A stretch of DNA of 64,000 nucleotides, taken from positions 35,658-99,657 of IMG/VR virus record IMGVR_UViG_3300044825_002608; one strand, 5' to 3'. This stretch comes from a virus. Shown piece by piece: positions 22,956 through 37,000 of the stretch (position 1 is its first letter; each line of letters starts with the position of its first letter). The notes under the pieces were generated by a model. It was not told where the DNA came from, did not search any database, and saw nothing but the letters and a program-made list of their open reading frames with translations. Both the position numbers and the translations under genes were made by a program.

Positions 22956-25352
22956 ATGGCAATTAAGATTTCTAATTCTACTATTATTGATGATAGTAGA
23001 AATATTGTTAATGCAGGTATTGCAACATTAACCTCAGTAAGCATCGGTAATACTCAGGTTATTAGTTCTGAAAGACAACTGCAAAATATTTCTTCTCTTG
23101 ATGCTGTAACCACAGCAACAATTGAAAGTGCCATCGCAAATGCTCCTAACACTTTTAGTGATCTCAATGTAACTGGAGTTAGTACTCTTGGAATTACTAG
23201 TGCAACAAGTTTAAGATCACAACAACTTAATGTTTCTGGCATTACAACTCTTGGTATAGTTACTTCTGGTAATATATTCTCTACTGGTATTATAACTGCC
23301 ACTACTTTTGCAGGGAATTTAACTGGCAATGTAACTGGAAACTTAAACTCTTCAGGTGTTAATACTGCAACAACATTAAGTGGTACTACTGCTACTTATA
23401 CAACAGGTAACTTTACAACTGGAAACATAGTTACTGGTGTTGTAACTACTTTAAGTGGAACTAATTTAAATTACAGTGGTATAGGTACTATCACAACACT
23501 GAATAGTACTAATGCTACCTTAACAAATATTAATTCTTCTGGCATTTCAACATTAGGAATTACTAGTGCAACAAGTTTAATATCACAACAACTTAGTGTT
23601 TCTGGACTCACCACGACAGCATCATTTAATGTAGGAACTGGTGGAACTATTATTACCACAACTTCCGATGGTAGAATTGGTATAGGAACCACAAATCCAA
23701 CGGCAAAAGTTTATATAGAAGGTGATACTTACATTGCAGGAATTTTAACTGCAAATAGAATTTTCAGCAATGTTTATGGTGAATTTACTGGAGGTGGAAT
23801 TAGTGGAACTAATATAGTTGGAACTGCATTAAGTATTTCTGGAATTTCTACATTCACAAGTGGTCCAGTTCGTATAGGGACTGCATCATCTACTGGAACT
23901 GCAAACCAAGCACTTCAAATTGGAACAGCAACATCTCAATTGGGTGCTTATATTTCTGGTAATCTTGGAATTGGAACCACAAATCCAACAGCAGAATTAC
24001 AAGTAGTCGGAAATACTTTAATACAACCAACAACAGCATTTACTGTTCGAGGTGATACCAACATTAATAATACTTTACCAACAAAAGTTTCTTATGCTTC
24101 ATCATTTAGTGTAGCATCCCAAGAAACTGAACCAAGAGACGTTTTCTTCTCTAATGATGGTAAGACTATGTATGTATTAGGTAATATTGGAAATGATATT
24201 ACCTACTACACTTTGAGTACTCCTTGGTCTATTACATCAGCATCTCATGTAAGTCAATTTAGTGTTAATGGCCAATTAACTAATCCATTAGGTTTTTATT
24301 TTAAACCTGATGGAACTAAATTTTATGTTGTAGGAACTACTGGAGTTGGTGCTGCTGCCACATCAGTCAATCAATACACTTGCTCTACTCCTTGGGACTT
24401 AACTACTGCTTCATATGATTCAGTTGCTTATAGTGTCATAGCACAAGATACAGTTCCACAGGCGGTTGAATTCAAACCTGATGGAACCAGAATGTATATT
24501 GTTGGTTCTACTAATGATAGGGTCTATCAATATTCATTATCAACTCCTTGGAACCTATTAACAGTATCTTATGGTTCTTCATTTAGTGTAACAAGTCAAG
24601 AAACAACAGCAGAAGGAATAAGATTTAGTCTTGATGGAACTAAATTGTTACTTACTGGTTCCACTGGTGATGACGTAAATTATTATACCTTATCTACTCC
24701 TTGGGACATTACAACTACTTCTTTTGTTGGTATTATTACTACTGTTGAGGAACCTCCCTTTAATGAAAAATCACCATCAGGACTTTATTGGAAACCTGAT
24801 GGAACTAAGTTATATCTAAGTGGTTATACAAACGATGCCATATATGAATTCAACATGACTTCTGATGCTGATTTAGAAGTTACAGGTAAAACAAGTCTTT
24901 ATGGTAACTTAGATGTTTATGAGAATACTACTGCTTATGGTGAATTAAGTGCTTATGAGAATGCTTATTTTTATAATAGAATTGGAATAGGAACCACAAA
25001 TCCTTCACAAAAATTAGACGTTGTAGGAAATATAAATGCATCAGGAAATATAAATGCATCAGGAACAGTTACAGCAAACTCAGACCGAAGATTAAAAGAA
25101 AATATAAAAACTATTCCAGATGCACTTTCAAAAGTCTTATCGTTAAGAGGTGTAGAGTACGATAAGATTGATAATGGAGACCATCAAATTGGTGTCATTG
25201 CACAAGAAGTTGAAGCAATTATACCAGAAGTTGTCTATGGTGAAGACATTAAATCAGTTGCTTATGCTAACTTAGTTGGACTCTTAATTGAAGCAATTAA
25301 GGAACAAAATCAAAGAATTGATGAGTTAGAAAGAAGATTAGGAGAACAATAA
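22956..25352 (+). CDS. Tail-fibre protein with propeller-like section and S74 end
   Basis: This 798-residue protein shares long repeat stretches with the previous gene (compare 23041-23600 with 20211-20760). From about residue 380 it changes to repeats built on LSTPW...FKPDGTKFYVVG, resembling YVTN/NHL-type propeller blades. It ends in an S74 domain: SDRRLKENIKTIPDAL, IAQEVEAIIPEV and a coiled-coil tail. Virion adhesion or host receptor contact is inferred. The stop is followed one base later by the next fibre gene. Confidence 0.85.
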   Translation: MAIKISNSTIIDDSRNIVNAGIATLTSVSIGNTQVISSERQLQNISSLDAVTTATIESAIANAPNTFSDLNVTGVSTLGITSATSLRSQQLNVSGITTLGIVTSGNIFSTGIITATTFAGNLTGNVTGNLNSSGVNTATTLSGTTATYTTGNFTTGNIVTGVVTTLSGTNLNYSGIGTITTLNSTNATLTNINSSGISTLGITSATSLISQQLSVSGLTTTASFNVGTGGTIITTTSDGRIGIGTTNPTAKVYIEGDTYIAGILTANRIFSNVYGEFTGGGISGTNIVGTALSISGISTFTSGPVRIGTASSTGTANQALQIGTATSQLGAYISGNLGIGTTNPTAELQVVGNTLIQPTTAFTVRGDTNINNTLPTKVSYASSFSVASQETEPRDVFFSNDGKTMYVLGNIGNDITYYTLSTPWSITSASHVSQFSVNGQLTNPLGFYFKPDGTKFYVVGTTGVGAAATSVNQYTCSTPWDLTTASYDSVAYSVIAQDTVPQAVEFKPDGTRMYIVGSTNDRVYQYSLSTPWNLLTVSYGSSFSVTSQETTAEGIRFSLDGTKLLLTGSTGDDVNYYTLSTPWDITTTSFVGIITTVEEPPFNEKSPSGLYWKPDGTKLYLSGYTNDAIYEFNMTSDADLEVTGKTSLYGNLDVYENTTAYGELSAYENAYFYNRIGIGTTNPSQKLDVVGNINASGNINASGTVTANSDRRLKENIKTIPDALSKVLSLRGVEYDKIDNGDHQIGVIAQEVEAIIPEVVYGEDIKSVAYANLVGLLIEAIKEQNQRIDELERRLGEQ

Positions 25353-25353
25353 G

Positions 25354-28077
25354 ATGCCTGTACAGATTGGTTCTAATCAAATTACTGGAATTACAACAAC
25401 ATCAAACTCAACTGATGCTGCAAGTAAACAGTATGTTGATAATTACTTTCAATCACAAGCACCAAATCCTGATACTTCACAAAATAAGTTTCTAGTAACT
25501 GATGGTTCTACAACTTCTTGGGCAGCAATTGATGGATATAATGAATACACAGCAGCAGGGAATTATACTTTTAATGTTCCAAGTACTGCAAGTGAGTTTC
25601 TAATTGAAGCAACAGGTGCAGGAGGTGGTGGAGGTTCTGCAACAACCGATGGAACTTCTTATCAACCTGCAAGTGCTTGGAGACAAAGAACTTCTGGGTT
25701 TGGTGGAACTCAAATATGGACTTTTACTTATGCAAACAATCTTTATGTTGCTGGTGGTCTTAATGGAGTTTTAACAACATCAACAGATGCAATCACTTGG
25801 ACTCAAAGAACTTCTGGATTTGGTTCAAGTATTATAACAATACTTACTTATGCAAACAATACTTATGTTGCTGGTGGCACTGGTGGAATATTAAACATAT
25901 CAACAGATGCAATTAATTGGACTTTAAGAACTTCTGGATTTGGTACTACTTCAATATTAACAATTGCTTATGGTACAACACCAATTGCAACATATGTTTC
26001 TGGTGGTAATGGTGGAACATTATTTACATCAACAGATACAATCACTTGGACACAAAGAACACCTGGATTTGGTTCAAGTGTAGTTTATGGAATAATATAT
26101 GCAAACAATACTTATGTTGCTGGTGGTACTGGTGGTGTTTTAAATACTTCAACAGATGCAATCACCTGGACTTTAAGAACTTCTGGATTTGGTACAAGTG
26201 GTATATTTTCTCTTACTTATGGAACATCACCAATCACAACTTATGTTGCTGGGGGAAGTGTTGGAATTTTAAATACCTCAACGGATGCAATCACTTGGAC
26301 TTTAAGAACTTCTGGATTTGGTACAAGACCTATAAATCAACAAGCACTTGCTTTTGGAAACAATCTTTATCTTGCTGGTGGTACTGGTGGTGTTTTAAAT
26401 ACTTCAACAGATGCAATCACTTGGGAATTAAGAACTTCTGGATTTGGTTCAAGTCAAATAATTGGCATCTCCTATGCAAGTAACCTTTATCTTGCTGGAG
26501 GAGATAATGGTGTTCTCACAACATCACCAACAACAGTATCAGGATTCTCAGGTGCAGGAGGTGGTGGTGGAGCATCAGCATCCTGGAAGATTTCAAGAGC
26601 ATACATTACTGGTTCTACAATCAATCTAAGTGTTGGTGCTGGTGGTACTGCAAACACAGCAGGAGCAGCAACCACAATATCTTGGACTGGACCATCAGGG
26701 ACTTATACCTTAACTGCAAATGGTGGAGGTGCTGGAAGTAGCACAAGTACCTTTGGTTTTCCTGCTGGTGGTTCTGGTGGAACATTACCAGCAGCAAATA
26801 CAAACTATCTTTCAGCATCTTCTGGAACTAATGGTGGTTCTGGAAGTGTTTTTGAACCAATTGTTGGTGCTGCAACAAACTCAACAATATCAAGTCAAAC
26901 AACAGGTGGTGGTGGTGGAAGAGTGAGTGAAGGAACAGGAAATGTTGGTGGTTCTGGTGGTACAATCAACTATTATGGGCAGACTTATACCAATAACTTT
27001 GCAGCAGTAAATGCGTTAAATTCTCAAAGTATTGCTGGACTTTCTTATGGTGCTGGTGGTGCTGGTGGTGGTGTTCAAAGTTCTGGTGCTGTTGTTTGGA
27101 CTTTAAGAACTTCTGGATTTGGAACAACTACTCCTTATTTACTTACGTATGGGTCTCATAATTCCACCTATGTTGCTGCTGGTGATGTAGGAGTTCTAAA
27201 CACTTCAACAGACGCAATCACTTGGACACAGAGAACATCAGGATTTGGTATTAATCTAAGAAGTTTATTTTATTCAAATAATTTATATCTTGTTGGAGGT
27301 AATAATGGTGCATTAGGAACTTCAACAGATGGAATTACTTGGACTGCAAGAACTTCTGGTGGAGGAGTTACCAGTATAAGGTCATTTACATACGGAAATA
27401 ATCTTTATCTTCTTTCAGGAGGAGATTTAGATCCTGAATCTTCATTATTATCGACTTCAACAGATGGAATTACTTGGACTTTAAGAACTTCTGGTTTTGG
27501 TACAAGTATTATTTGGACACTTGAATTTGGAAATAATATTTATATTGTTGGTGGATACGGTGGAACTCTATCCACTTCAACAGATGCAATTACTTGGACA
27601 CAAAGAACTTCTGGGTTTGGTATTAATGATATCAGAGCATTTCTTTTTGCAAATAATCTTTATGTTGCTGGTGGCACTGCTGGAACTTTAACAGTTTCTA
27701 CTGATGCAATTAACTGGACTCAAAGAACTTCTGGATTTGGTTCAACGCAAATTAATAATCTCAATTTTGGTAATACAAATTATATTTGTATTGGTAATAC
27801 TGGAAGATTAACAACTTCAACAGATGCAATCACTTGGACACTAAGAACTTCTGGTTTACCATTCACTTTAACTTCATCTACTTTTGCGAACAATACTTTT
27901 GTTGTTTGTGGTTCTGGTGCAGTTATTCACACCTCACCAGACTCAGCACTCATAGGTTCAGGAGCATCAGGAGTCAAAGGTGGTGGAGGCGGTGGCGGTG
28001 CATTTGATACCACAACACTTGCAACAGGTACTGGTGGTACTGGTGGTGATGGTTATGTTCGTATCAGTTGGTGGTAA
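25354..28077 (+). CDS. Asp-box-like repeat adhesin / tail-fibre protein
   Basis: The 907-residue protein has a short N-terminal attachment module (ITGITTTSNSTDAASKQYVDN). Then come about 40-residue repeats of the form STDAITWTLRTSGFG...LTYANNLYVAGG. S-T-D-x-I-T-W resembles the Asp-box turn of sialidase-type beta-propellers. Two Gly-rich sections interrupt the repeats. The end is Gly-rich and closes with DGYVRISWW, a pattern shared with the next two genes. It has no S74 domain. Confidence 0.82.
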   Translation: MPVQIGSNQITGITTTSNSTDAASKQYVDNYFQSQAPNPDTSQNKFLVTDGSTTSWAAIDGYNEYTAAGNYTFNVPSTASEFLIEATGAGGGGGSATTDGTSYQPASAWRQRTSGFGGTQIWTFTYANNLYVAGGLNGVLTTSTDAITWTQRTSGFGSSIITILTYANNTYVAGGTGGILNISTDAINWTLRTSGFGTTSILTIAYGTTPIATYVSGGNGGTLFTSTDTITWTQRTPGFGSSVVYGIIYANNTYVAGGTGGVLNTSTDAITWTLRTSGFGTSGIFSLTYGTSPITTYVAGGSVGILNTSTDAITWTLRTSGFGTRPINQQALAFGNNLYLAGGTGGVLNTSTDAITWELRTSGFGSSQIIGISYASNLYLAGGDNGVLTTSPTTVSGFSGAGGGGGASASWKISRAYITGSTINLSVGAGGTANTAGAATTISWTGPSGTYTLTANGGGAGSSTSTFGFPAGGSGGTLPAANTNYLSASSGTNGGSGSVFEPIVGAATNSTISSQTTGGGGGRVSEGTGNVGGSGGTINYYGQTYTNNFAAVNALNSQSIAGLSYGAGGAGGGVQSSGAVVWTLRTSGFGTTTPYLLTYGSHNSTYVAAGDVGVLNTSTDAITWTQRTSGFGINLRSLFYSNNLYLVGGNNGALGTSTDGITWTARTSGGGVTSIRSFTYGNNLYLLSGGDLDPESSLLSTSTDGITWTLRTSGFGTSIIWTLEFGNNIYIVGGYGGTLSTSTDAITWTQRTSGFGINDIRAFLFANNLYVAGGTAGTLTVSTDAINWTQRTSGFGSTQINNLNFGNTNYICIGNTGRLTTSTDAITWTLRTSGLPFTLTSSTFANNTFVVCGSGAVIHTSPDSALIGSGASGVKGGGGGGGAFDTTTLATGTGGTGGDGYVRISWW

Positions 28078-31000
28078 GGAGGAACTCAAATGTCACAAGC
28101 AACAGGTAATTCAATCACAGGGATTTCAACAGTTGTTTCCAATACTGATGTAGTCAATAAGTCTTATGCAGAGAGTGGTATTGGAACACTACCATCACAG
28201 ACTGGTAATGCTGGAAAGGTCTTAACCACAACTGATGGAACCACAGCATCTTGGGATTATGTTTCCAACTATCAGGAGTTTACAAGTACCACACCACAGT
28301 CTTTTACAGTACCAAATCAAGCAAATCTTTTATACATTGAAGCAGTAGGTGCTGGTGGTGGAGGAAGTGCAGGACAGACAACAGCACAGGCAACAGTGAC
28401 TTGGACTTTAAGAACTTCTGGTTTTGGTACAACTCAAATTGTTACAATTACTTATGGAAACAATCTTTATGTTGCTGGTGGTAATGGTGGAATTCTAAAC
28501 ACTTCAACGGATGCAATCATTTGGACTCAAAGAACTTCTGGTTTTGGTACTAATAGTATTCTTGCTCTTGGTTTTGTAAATAACACTTATGTTGCTGGTG
28601 GTACTAATGGAGTAGTAAATACATCAACAGATGCAATCACTTGGACTTTAAGAACTTCTGGTTTTGGTGCTAATACAATCAATGCTTTTACTTTTGGGAC
28701 AGTACCAGTAAATACTTATGCTTTTGGTGGTACTTTAGGAAGAATAATTACTTCAACAGATACAATCACTTGGACTTTAAGAACTACTGGTTTTAGTGGT
28801 ACTGCTATTAGTGCTCTTACTTTTGGAAACAACCTTTATCTTGCTGGTGGTGGTTCTGGAATATTAAATACCTCAACAGATGCAATCACTTGGACTTTAA
28901 GAACTTCTGGTTTTGGTTCTACTATTATTCGTTCATTTAATTTTACAAATAATACTTATATTGCATCTGGTGATAGTGGGGTATTAAATACCTCAACAGA
29001 TACAATAATTTGGACCGCAAGAACTTCAGGAACTACTAGTGCTATTAATGCTCTTACTTTTGGAAATAATACTTATATTGCTGGGGGTGATAGTGGAATC
29101 TTAAATACCTCAACAGATGCAATCACTTGGACTTTAAGAACTTCAAATACCACTAATTCACTTAGATCTCTTATTTTTATAAACAATACTTATGTTGCTG
29201 GTGGTGGTTCTGGAATAGTAGCAACCTCATACACACAAGCATCAGGACAAGGAGGAGCATCAGGTTCTTACACTTCCTGGTATGTTCCAAAATCAATTAT
29301 ATCTTCAAACATCACAGTCAATCCTGGTGTTGGTGGAGCAGGAGGAACTACAGACGCAGCAGCAGGTTCAGCAGGAGCAGGAACCACAGTATCTTGGACT
29401 GGACCTGGGGGAACTTACACAATCACAGCATCTGGGGGAGGTGCTGGTGGTGTAGCAGGAGCAGCACAACTTACAAGTCAATCAAGTTCTTTTTATACCA
29501 CTGCTGGACTTTCTGGAGCAAGTCAAACACCAATAAATGCTGGGGTCACAGCAACATCACAAACCAATCAATTCCAACCAACAGGTGGTGGAAGTGGTGC
29601 TGGTTCTGCTACAAATGCTGGTGGTGCTGGTGGTGCAATTAATGTTTATGGAATCTCAACATCAGCATCTGGTGGAACTGCATCAGGAACAAATGGAACC
29701 ACAGCAGTAGCAATCTCTGGACTTCCTTATGGTTATGGTGGAGGTGGTGGTGGAGCAAGTGTTTCAATCGCAGCAACTGGTGGTAATGGAGTTCGTGGAG
29801 GTGGTGGAGGTGGTGGTGCTTCTATTGGTTCCACTTTTGGTAATGGTGGTAATGGTGGTAATGGTTATGTAAAGATTACCTGGTTCTAATAAATAACTTT
29901 AAGAAAAAAGTATACAAAATAGATGGCGACACTAGACAGTAATAAAGTCACAGGTGTAAGTGTAGTATCTAATTCCACAGATGCTGCAAATAAGTCTTAT
30001 GTTGATGATAGAAGCCTTAAAACAACAGGAATACCTGGAACTTTTTTAAGTGTTTATCCAGAGTCTGGTGTCTATTGGTTTGCAAGAACTTCTGGAATTG
30101 ATGGAAGTTCTGTAAATGCAATTACTTATGATAATAATGTCTTTCTTGCTGCGGGTGGTTCTGCATCTTTAATCTCTTCAACAGATGCAGTCACCTGGTC
30201 TTTAAGAACTTCTGGTGCTCGTGGTGATTTATATAGTGTTTTATATGCAAATAATCAATATCTTTTAGGTGGTGCGACTCCGCCAACAAACTCTTGGACT
30301 TTAAGAACTTCTGGTTTTGGTTCCACAGATGTTAATGATGTAACATTCGGAAATGGATTCTTTGTTGCTGGTGGATTTATTGAAACAGTCACCTGGACTT
30401 CAAGAACTTCTGGATTTGGTGATGCTGATATTAATGATGTAACTTTTGGTCAGGGATATTTTCTTGCTGGTGGTCTTTATGATCCTCTTGCAACTTGGAC
30501 TCAAAGAACTTCTGGATTTGGTTCAACTAATATACTTGGACTTACTTATGCAAATAATCTTTATATTGTTTCTGGTGATACTGGAATCTTAAACACTTCA
30601 ACAGATGCAATTGCTTGGACACAAAGAACTTCTGGGTTTGGTGCAAGTGGTATATTTGCACTTACTTATGCAAACAATCTTTATGTTGCTGGTGGTTCTG
30701 GTGGTGCATTAAACACTTCAACAGACGCAATCACTTGGACACAAAGAACTTCTGGGTTTGGTACAAGTGAAATAAGAACACTTATATATGCATTAAGTCA
30801 AACAAATGCTTATGTTGCTGGTGGTGTCGGTGGAACTCTAACCACTTCAACAGACGCAATCACCTGGACTTCAAGAACTTCTGGATTTGGTACAACTAGA
30901 ATATTACAACTTCTTTATATACCAACAACACCAACAGTAACTTATCTTGCTGTTGGTGATACTGGAACTCTAACTACTTCAACAGACGCAATCACTTGGA

Positions 31001-34000
31001 CTCAAAGAACTTCTGGGTTTGGTACTTCTATTATTATTGGACTTACCTATGGGAACAATCTTTATGTTGCTGGTGGTGTTGCTGGAACTTTAACTACCTC
31101 AACAGATTCAGTAACTTGGACACAAAGAACTTCTGGGTTTGGTACAAATAATGTACAAACACTTTTTTATGAAAATAATCTTTATATTGCTGGTTCAAAC
31201 TTTGGTAACTTGGCAATTTCAACAGATGCAGTTACTTGGACTCAAAGAACTTCTGGATTTGGTACGAGTCAAATAAGAGCATTTACATTTGGAAACAATA
31301 TTTATGTTGCTGGTGGTTCTGGTGGAACTCTAACCACAGCATCAGCACTCATAGACACAGGAGCACTTCTTACAGTATCAACAGACGCAGTATCCTGGAC
31401 TACAAGAACCACAACATCTAGTATTTCACAGATTGATTATCTTGCTTCTAATTCTTCTTATTATCTTGCATCAAACAGTACTTATGCTGGTGTAGATGGT
31501 GCGATTTCTGTTTCTACCAATAACATCACCTGGACTTTAAGAACTGCTGGTGTTTATGGAAATACAATTACTTCACTTTATGCTGATGATAATGGATATT
31601 TGGTTGGTGGTTTTATACCAGTCGTGAGTTGGACTCAAAGAACTTCTGGGTTTGGTACAAGTGTTATACTTGGACTTATCTATGCAAATAATACTTATTA
31701 TGCTGGTGGTACTGGTGGAACTTTAACTACTTCAACTGATGCAGTCACCTGGGAATTAAGAACTTCTGGATTTGGTACAAGTCAAATAGGAGCACTTCTT
31801 TATGCAAACAATACTTATGTTGCTTGTGGTAATGGTGGAATCTTATCAACTTCAACTGATGGAATTGCTTGGACTCAAAGAACATCAGGATATGGTACAA
31901 CAAATATTAGATATCTAACTTATGGTACTTCTCCAACAAGTACTTTTGTTGCAGTTTCTCAGGATTTGTCTTCAAACATTATTATCACTTCAACAGATGC
32001 AATTAGTTGGACACAAGTACCATTAGTATATGGAACTAATGGATTTCGTGGACTTGGTTATGGAAACAACCTTTATCTTATTGGTTCTGGTGCTGCAAAT
32101 AATGGGCATTTAGCAACTTCAACTGATGCAATTTCTTGGACTTTAAGAACATCAGGATTTGGTACAGGAACAATTTATTCATTTAATTATATTAACGGCA
32201 CTTATTATGCTGGTGGTTCTATGAGTGGTAGTGTTATTGGTGGTATTCTAAACACTTCAACAGATGCAATTACTTGGACTTTAAGAACTGCTGGATTTAA
32301 TGCTCTTCAAATTAATAATATTTCCTATGAAAATAACCTTTATGTTATTTCTGGTTCTGGTGGAACTTTAAACACTTCAACAGATGCAATCACTTGGACT
32401 CAAAGAACATCAGGATTTGGTACAAGCAGTACATCTAATGGTTCATTTACCTTTGGTAATAATCTTTATGTTGCTGGTGGTTTTGGTGGAACTCTAACCA
32501 CAGCAACCTATGAATCTTTAACCAATCTAGGTAATGGAGCACTTCTATCAACTTCTACTGATACCATCACCTGGAATATAAGAACTTCAATACCAAATGT
32601 TCAACAAGTAGATTCAATTGTATCCACACCAGGACTTTATCTTGCTGCTTTGAGTGATTATAATTCCAATACAACACTTGCAGTTTCGACTGATACTATT
32701 AACTGGGTTGCAAGAACTGCTGCAACTAGTATGCCTTTTAGAGTTGTATTAGGTACGAATGGTTCTAATCTTTATCTTGCTGCTTCTAGAACTGGTGCTT
32801 CTAATACAGTACAAACCTCAACAGATACAATCACTTGGACTTTAAGAACTGCTGGTATTGCTGCAAATTACGTTGATATTTCTTATGGAAATAATGTTTA
32901 TGTTTTAGCATCAAATGGTGGTTCAACAAGAACTTCAACTGATGCAATTGTTTGGACTTTAAGAACAAGCAATTTCGGTCTTATTTCTAATGCTCAAAGA
33001 AGTTCTGCATTTGGTAATAATACTTTTATTACTGCTGGAAGAATAGGACAACTTCAATCAACAACTTCAAGTATTCTATCCTCACTTGGAAATGGTGCTC
33101 GTTTAAATGTTTCTACGAATGGTATTTCTTGGTCGATAAGAACCACAGGACAAGGATTAGTTAGAATCAATAAACTCACTGCTGGTTCTTCTTATCTTGC
33201 TGCTGGTAGTGATTATATTTCAAATCCTGGTGTGATAATTGCTTCAACAGATAACATCACCTGGACTTTAAGAACTGCTGGTGTTTATGGAAATAGCATT
33301 ACTTCACTTTATGCTGATAGTTCTAGGTATTTGATTGGTGGTTTAAGTCCTGTTGTGAGTTGGACTTTAAGAACTTCTGGTTTTGGTGCAAGTCTTATAC
33401 TTGGACTAACTTATGGGAATAATCTTTATGTTGCTGGTGGTAATGGTGGAGTTCTAAACACTTCAACAGACGCAATCACTTGGACTCAAAGAACTTCTGG
33501 ATTTGGAGTAAGTCAAATAAGAGGACTTACTTATGGAAACAATCTTTATATTGCTGTTGGTGATAGTGGAACTTTAAACACTTCAACAGACTCTATTAGT
33601 TGGACACAAAGAACATCAGGATTTGGTTCAAGTCAAATTGTTACAATTGCTTATGGAAATAATCTTTATGTTGCTAGTGGTTTTAATGGAGCACTAACAA
33701 CTTCAACAGATGCAATTACTTGGGAATTAAGAACTTCTGGTACAACAGTAGGATTATATGGATTAAATTATCTAAACAATCTTTATCTTGTAGGTTCTAC
33801 TACTAGAGTATTTGCATCAACAGACGCAATTACTTGGGAAGCAAGAACATCTGGAATATCTTCTGGAATTGTTCGTTCTTTTGTTTATGCAAATGGTAGA
33901 TATCTTTATGCTGCTGGTGCCCTTGCTGTTGGAGGTGGAATTGCATCTTCAACAGACTCTATTACTTGGGAATTAAGAACATCAGGTCTTGGTACTAGTG

Positions 34001-37000
34001 GTCCTATTGCACTTACTTATGCAAACAATCTTTATGTTGCTGGTGGTATTGCTGGTGTCTTAGCAACTTCAACAGACTCCATTACTTGGAGTTCAAGAAC
34101 TTCTGGATTTGGTACAAGTGTTATATATTCACTTCTTTATGCAAACAATCTCTATGTTGCTGGTGGTGATAATGGAACTCTAACCACAGCAACCTACTCA
34201 CAACTCACCAATCTAGGTAATGGAGCACTTCTATCAACCTCTACTGATACCATCACCTGGAATATAAGAACTTCAATACCAAATGTTCAACAAGTAGATT
34301 CAATTACTTCAAGTCCTTCACTTTATCTTGCTGCATTTAGTGATTATAATTCCAATAGTACCTTAGCAGTTTCCACGGATACGATTTCTTGGACTGCAAG
34401 AACATCAGGATTTGGACTTACAACCATTCGTACAGTCACTTTCGGTAATAATCTTTATGTTGTTGCTGGTGATACTGGTATTCTTAACACTTCCACAGAT
34501 ACCATCACCTGGACATTAAGAACTTCAAGTCTCTCAACATCCATTACAGCACTTGATTTTGGCAATAATCTTTATAGTGCTTCTGATACTTCTGGTACAA
34601 ATCTTATTTCCACAGATGGAATTACTTGGATTGCAAGAACATCAGGTATTCCAGCAACAATTAATAATGTTGCATATGGAAATAATACTTATGTTGCAGC
34701 AGCAAACTCTGGATATACCGCATCAGGAACTTATGCATCTCTTACAAATCTTGGAGATGGTGCAACACTTCTCACTTCAACAAATGGTATTGCTTGGACT
34801 TTAAGAACCACAGGAACCAACACTCAAAGTATCAATCGAAAAGGATTGGTTTATGGTGGTAACTCTTACCTCACTTATGGTACTGATTATCTTAACCAAT
34901 TCTTCTTATCAGCATCCACAGATAGTATCACTTGGACTTTAAGAACCTCTGGTATTGATAGTCTCACAACTCTACAATCAGTTTCTTATGGAAACAATCT
35001 TTATATTCTTGGAGCAAATAATGGAATTATCAGCACTTCCACAGATACAATCACTTGGACTTTAAGAACATCAGGATTTGGTGGAGTAAATGTAAATGAT
35101 GTTGAATACTTAAATGGTACTTATGTTGCTGTTGGTGATGTTGGAACGATTACAACATCAACAGATTCTATTGCTTGGACTTATCGAATTAATCCAACCA
35201 ATCTTAACTATCAGTCTGTTAGATATTTGAATGACTTATATGTTGTTATGGGTGATAGTGGTTTATTAGTTACTTCAACGGATGCAGTTGTTTGGTCGAT
35301 TCGTACTTCAAATCTTTCACAAACGATTTGGACATCAGGATTTGGTGCAAGTACTTATGTTCTTGGTGGTGGTTTAGGACAGATTGCAACCTCACAATAT
35401 GTAAGTAAGAAATCAAACTGGACTTCTTTAACTTCTACCAATAGTACTGCAATCACTTATAAAGGAACACAAGAGTTTACATTACCAATTCCACAAACCT
35501 TCTATGTTCCACCAACTGCATCAACTTTTTATATTGAAGCAATTGGTGCAGGTGGTGGTGGAGCATCAGGAAGAGATAGTGGAACATTAGGTTCTGGTGG
35601 TGGTGGAGGTTCTGGTGCTTATAATGCTTGGTTAATACGAAGACCCGAACTTGGTGATGCAACAACACTTACAGTGACTCCTGGTTCTGCTGGAAGTGGC
35701 GGAAGAAGCACTAAACCTTTATGGACAAGTACTGATGCAATCACTTGGACTTTAAGAACTTCTGCTGGATTTGGTACAACAGGTGTTCTTGCACTTACTT
35801 ATGGAAACAATCTTTATGTTGCTGCTGGTGATACTATAAACACTTCAACAGATGGAATTACTTGGACTTTAAGAACTTCTGGATTTGGCACAAGTTTAAT
35901 TAGAGATATTATCTACGCAAATAATCTTTATGTTGCTGGTGGTTATGGTACTCCTTCTGCACCATTAGCAACCTCAACCGACGCAATCACTTGGACTCAA
36001 AGAACATCAGGATTTGGTTCAAGTCAAATTGTTACAATTGCTTATGGAAATAATCTTTATGTTGCTAGTGGTTTTAATGGAGCACTAACAACTTCAACAG
36101 ATGCAATTACTTGGACTCAAAGAACTTCTGGATTTGGTTCATCAATCATTTATTCTTTACTTTATGCAAATAATCTTTATGTAGCGGGTGGTAGAGATGG
36201 AACTCTAACCACTTCAACAGATGCAATTACCTGGACATTAAGAACATCAGGATTTGGTTCAAGTCAAATTGTTGCAATTACTTATGCCAATAATCTTTAT
36301 GTTGCTGGTGGTAATGGTGGAACTCTAGCAACTTCAACAGATGCAATTACCTGGACATTAAGAACATCAGGATTTGGCACAACTCAAATTGTTACAATTA
36401 CTTATGGAAACAATCTTTATGTTGCTGGTGGTAATGGTGGAATTCTAAACACTTCAACGGATGCAATCATTTGGACTCAAAGAACTTCTGGCGTGATATC
36501 CGGCAGCATTTATGATTTACTCTATCAAAATAATCTTTATATTGCTGGTGCTGGTTTTGCACAATCATCAGGTCTTTCAGGAACCAACACCACAATCACT
36601 TGGAGTTCTAATCTTCTTGATGGAAGAGCAACATATACTTTAAGTGCTGCTGCTGGTGGTGGTGCTTCTGGTACTGCTGTTACAGGAGGAACCGCAGGAA
36701 CCTCAGCAGCATCAACACTCAATCCACTCATTTCAGTTTCTGGTGTTGCAGGTGGTAATGGACTTTCAGCACTTGCAAGTTCTAATAACATCACACAAAC
36801 ACTTCCATTCCAAGTGACTGGTGGTGCTGGTGGTGCTTATAATACCAATACTGGTGGTAATGTTGTTTCTTACTATTACGGAAACACTTATACTGCAACT
36901 GGTGGAACAAATGCAGGTGGTAATGGTGCAAATGGAATTCCTACTTCTTATACTGGAAATATTGGTGGTGGTGGTGGTGCAGGTGGTGGTGCATTATCCA

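Noticed and set aside
26046-26483. Cys/Trp-rich open frame inside the repeat adhesin
   Set aside because: It is a shifted-frame shadow of the 120-base repeats and shows the same periodic pattern without any start signal.
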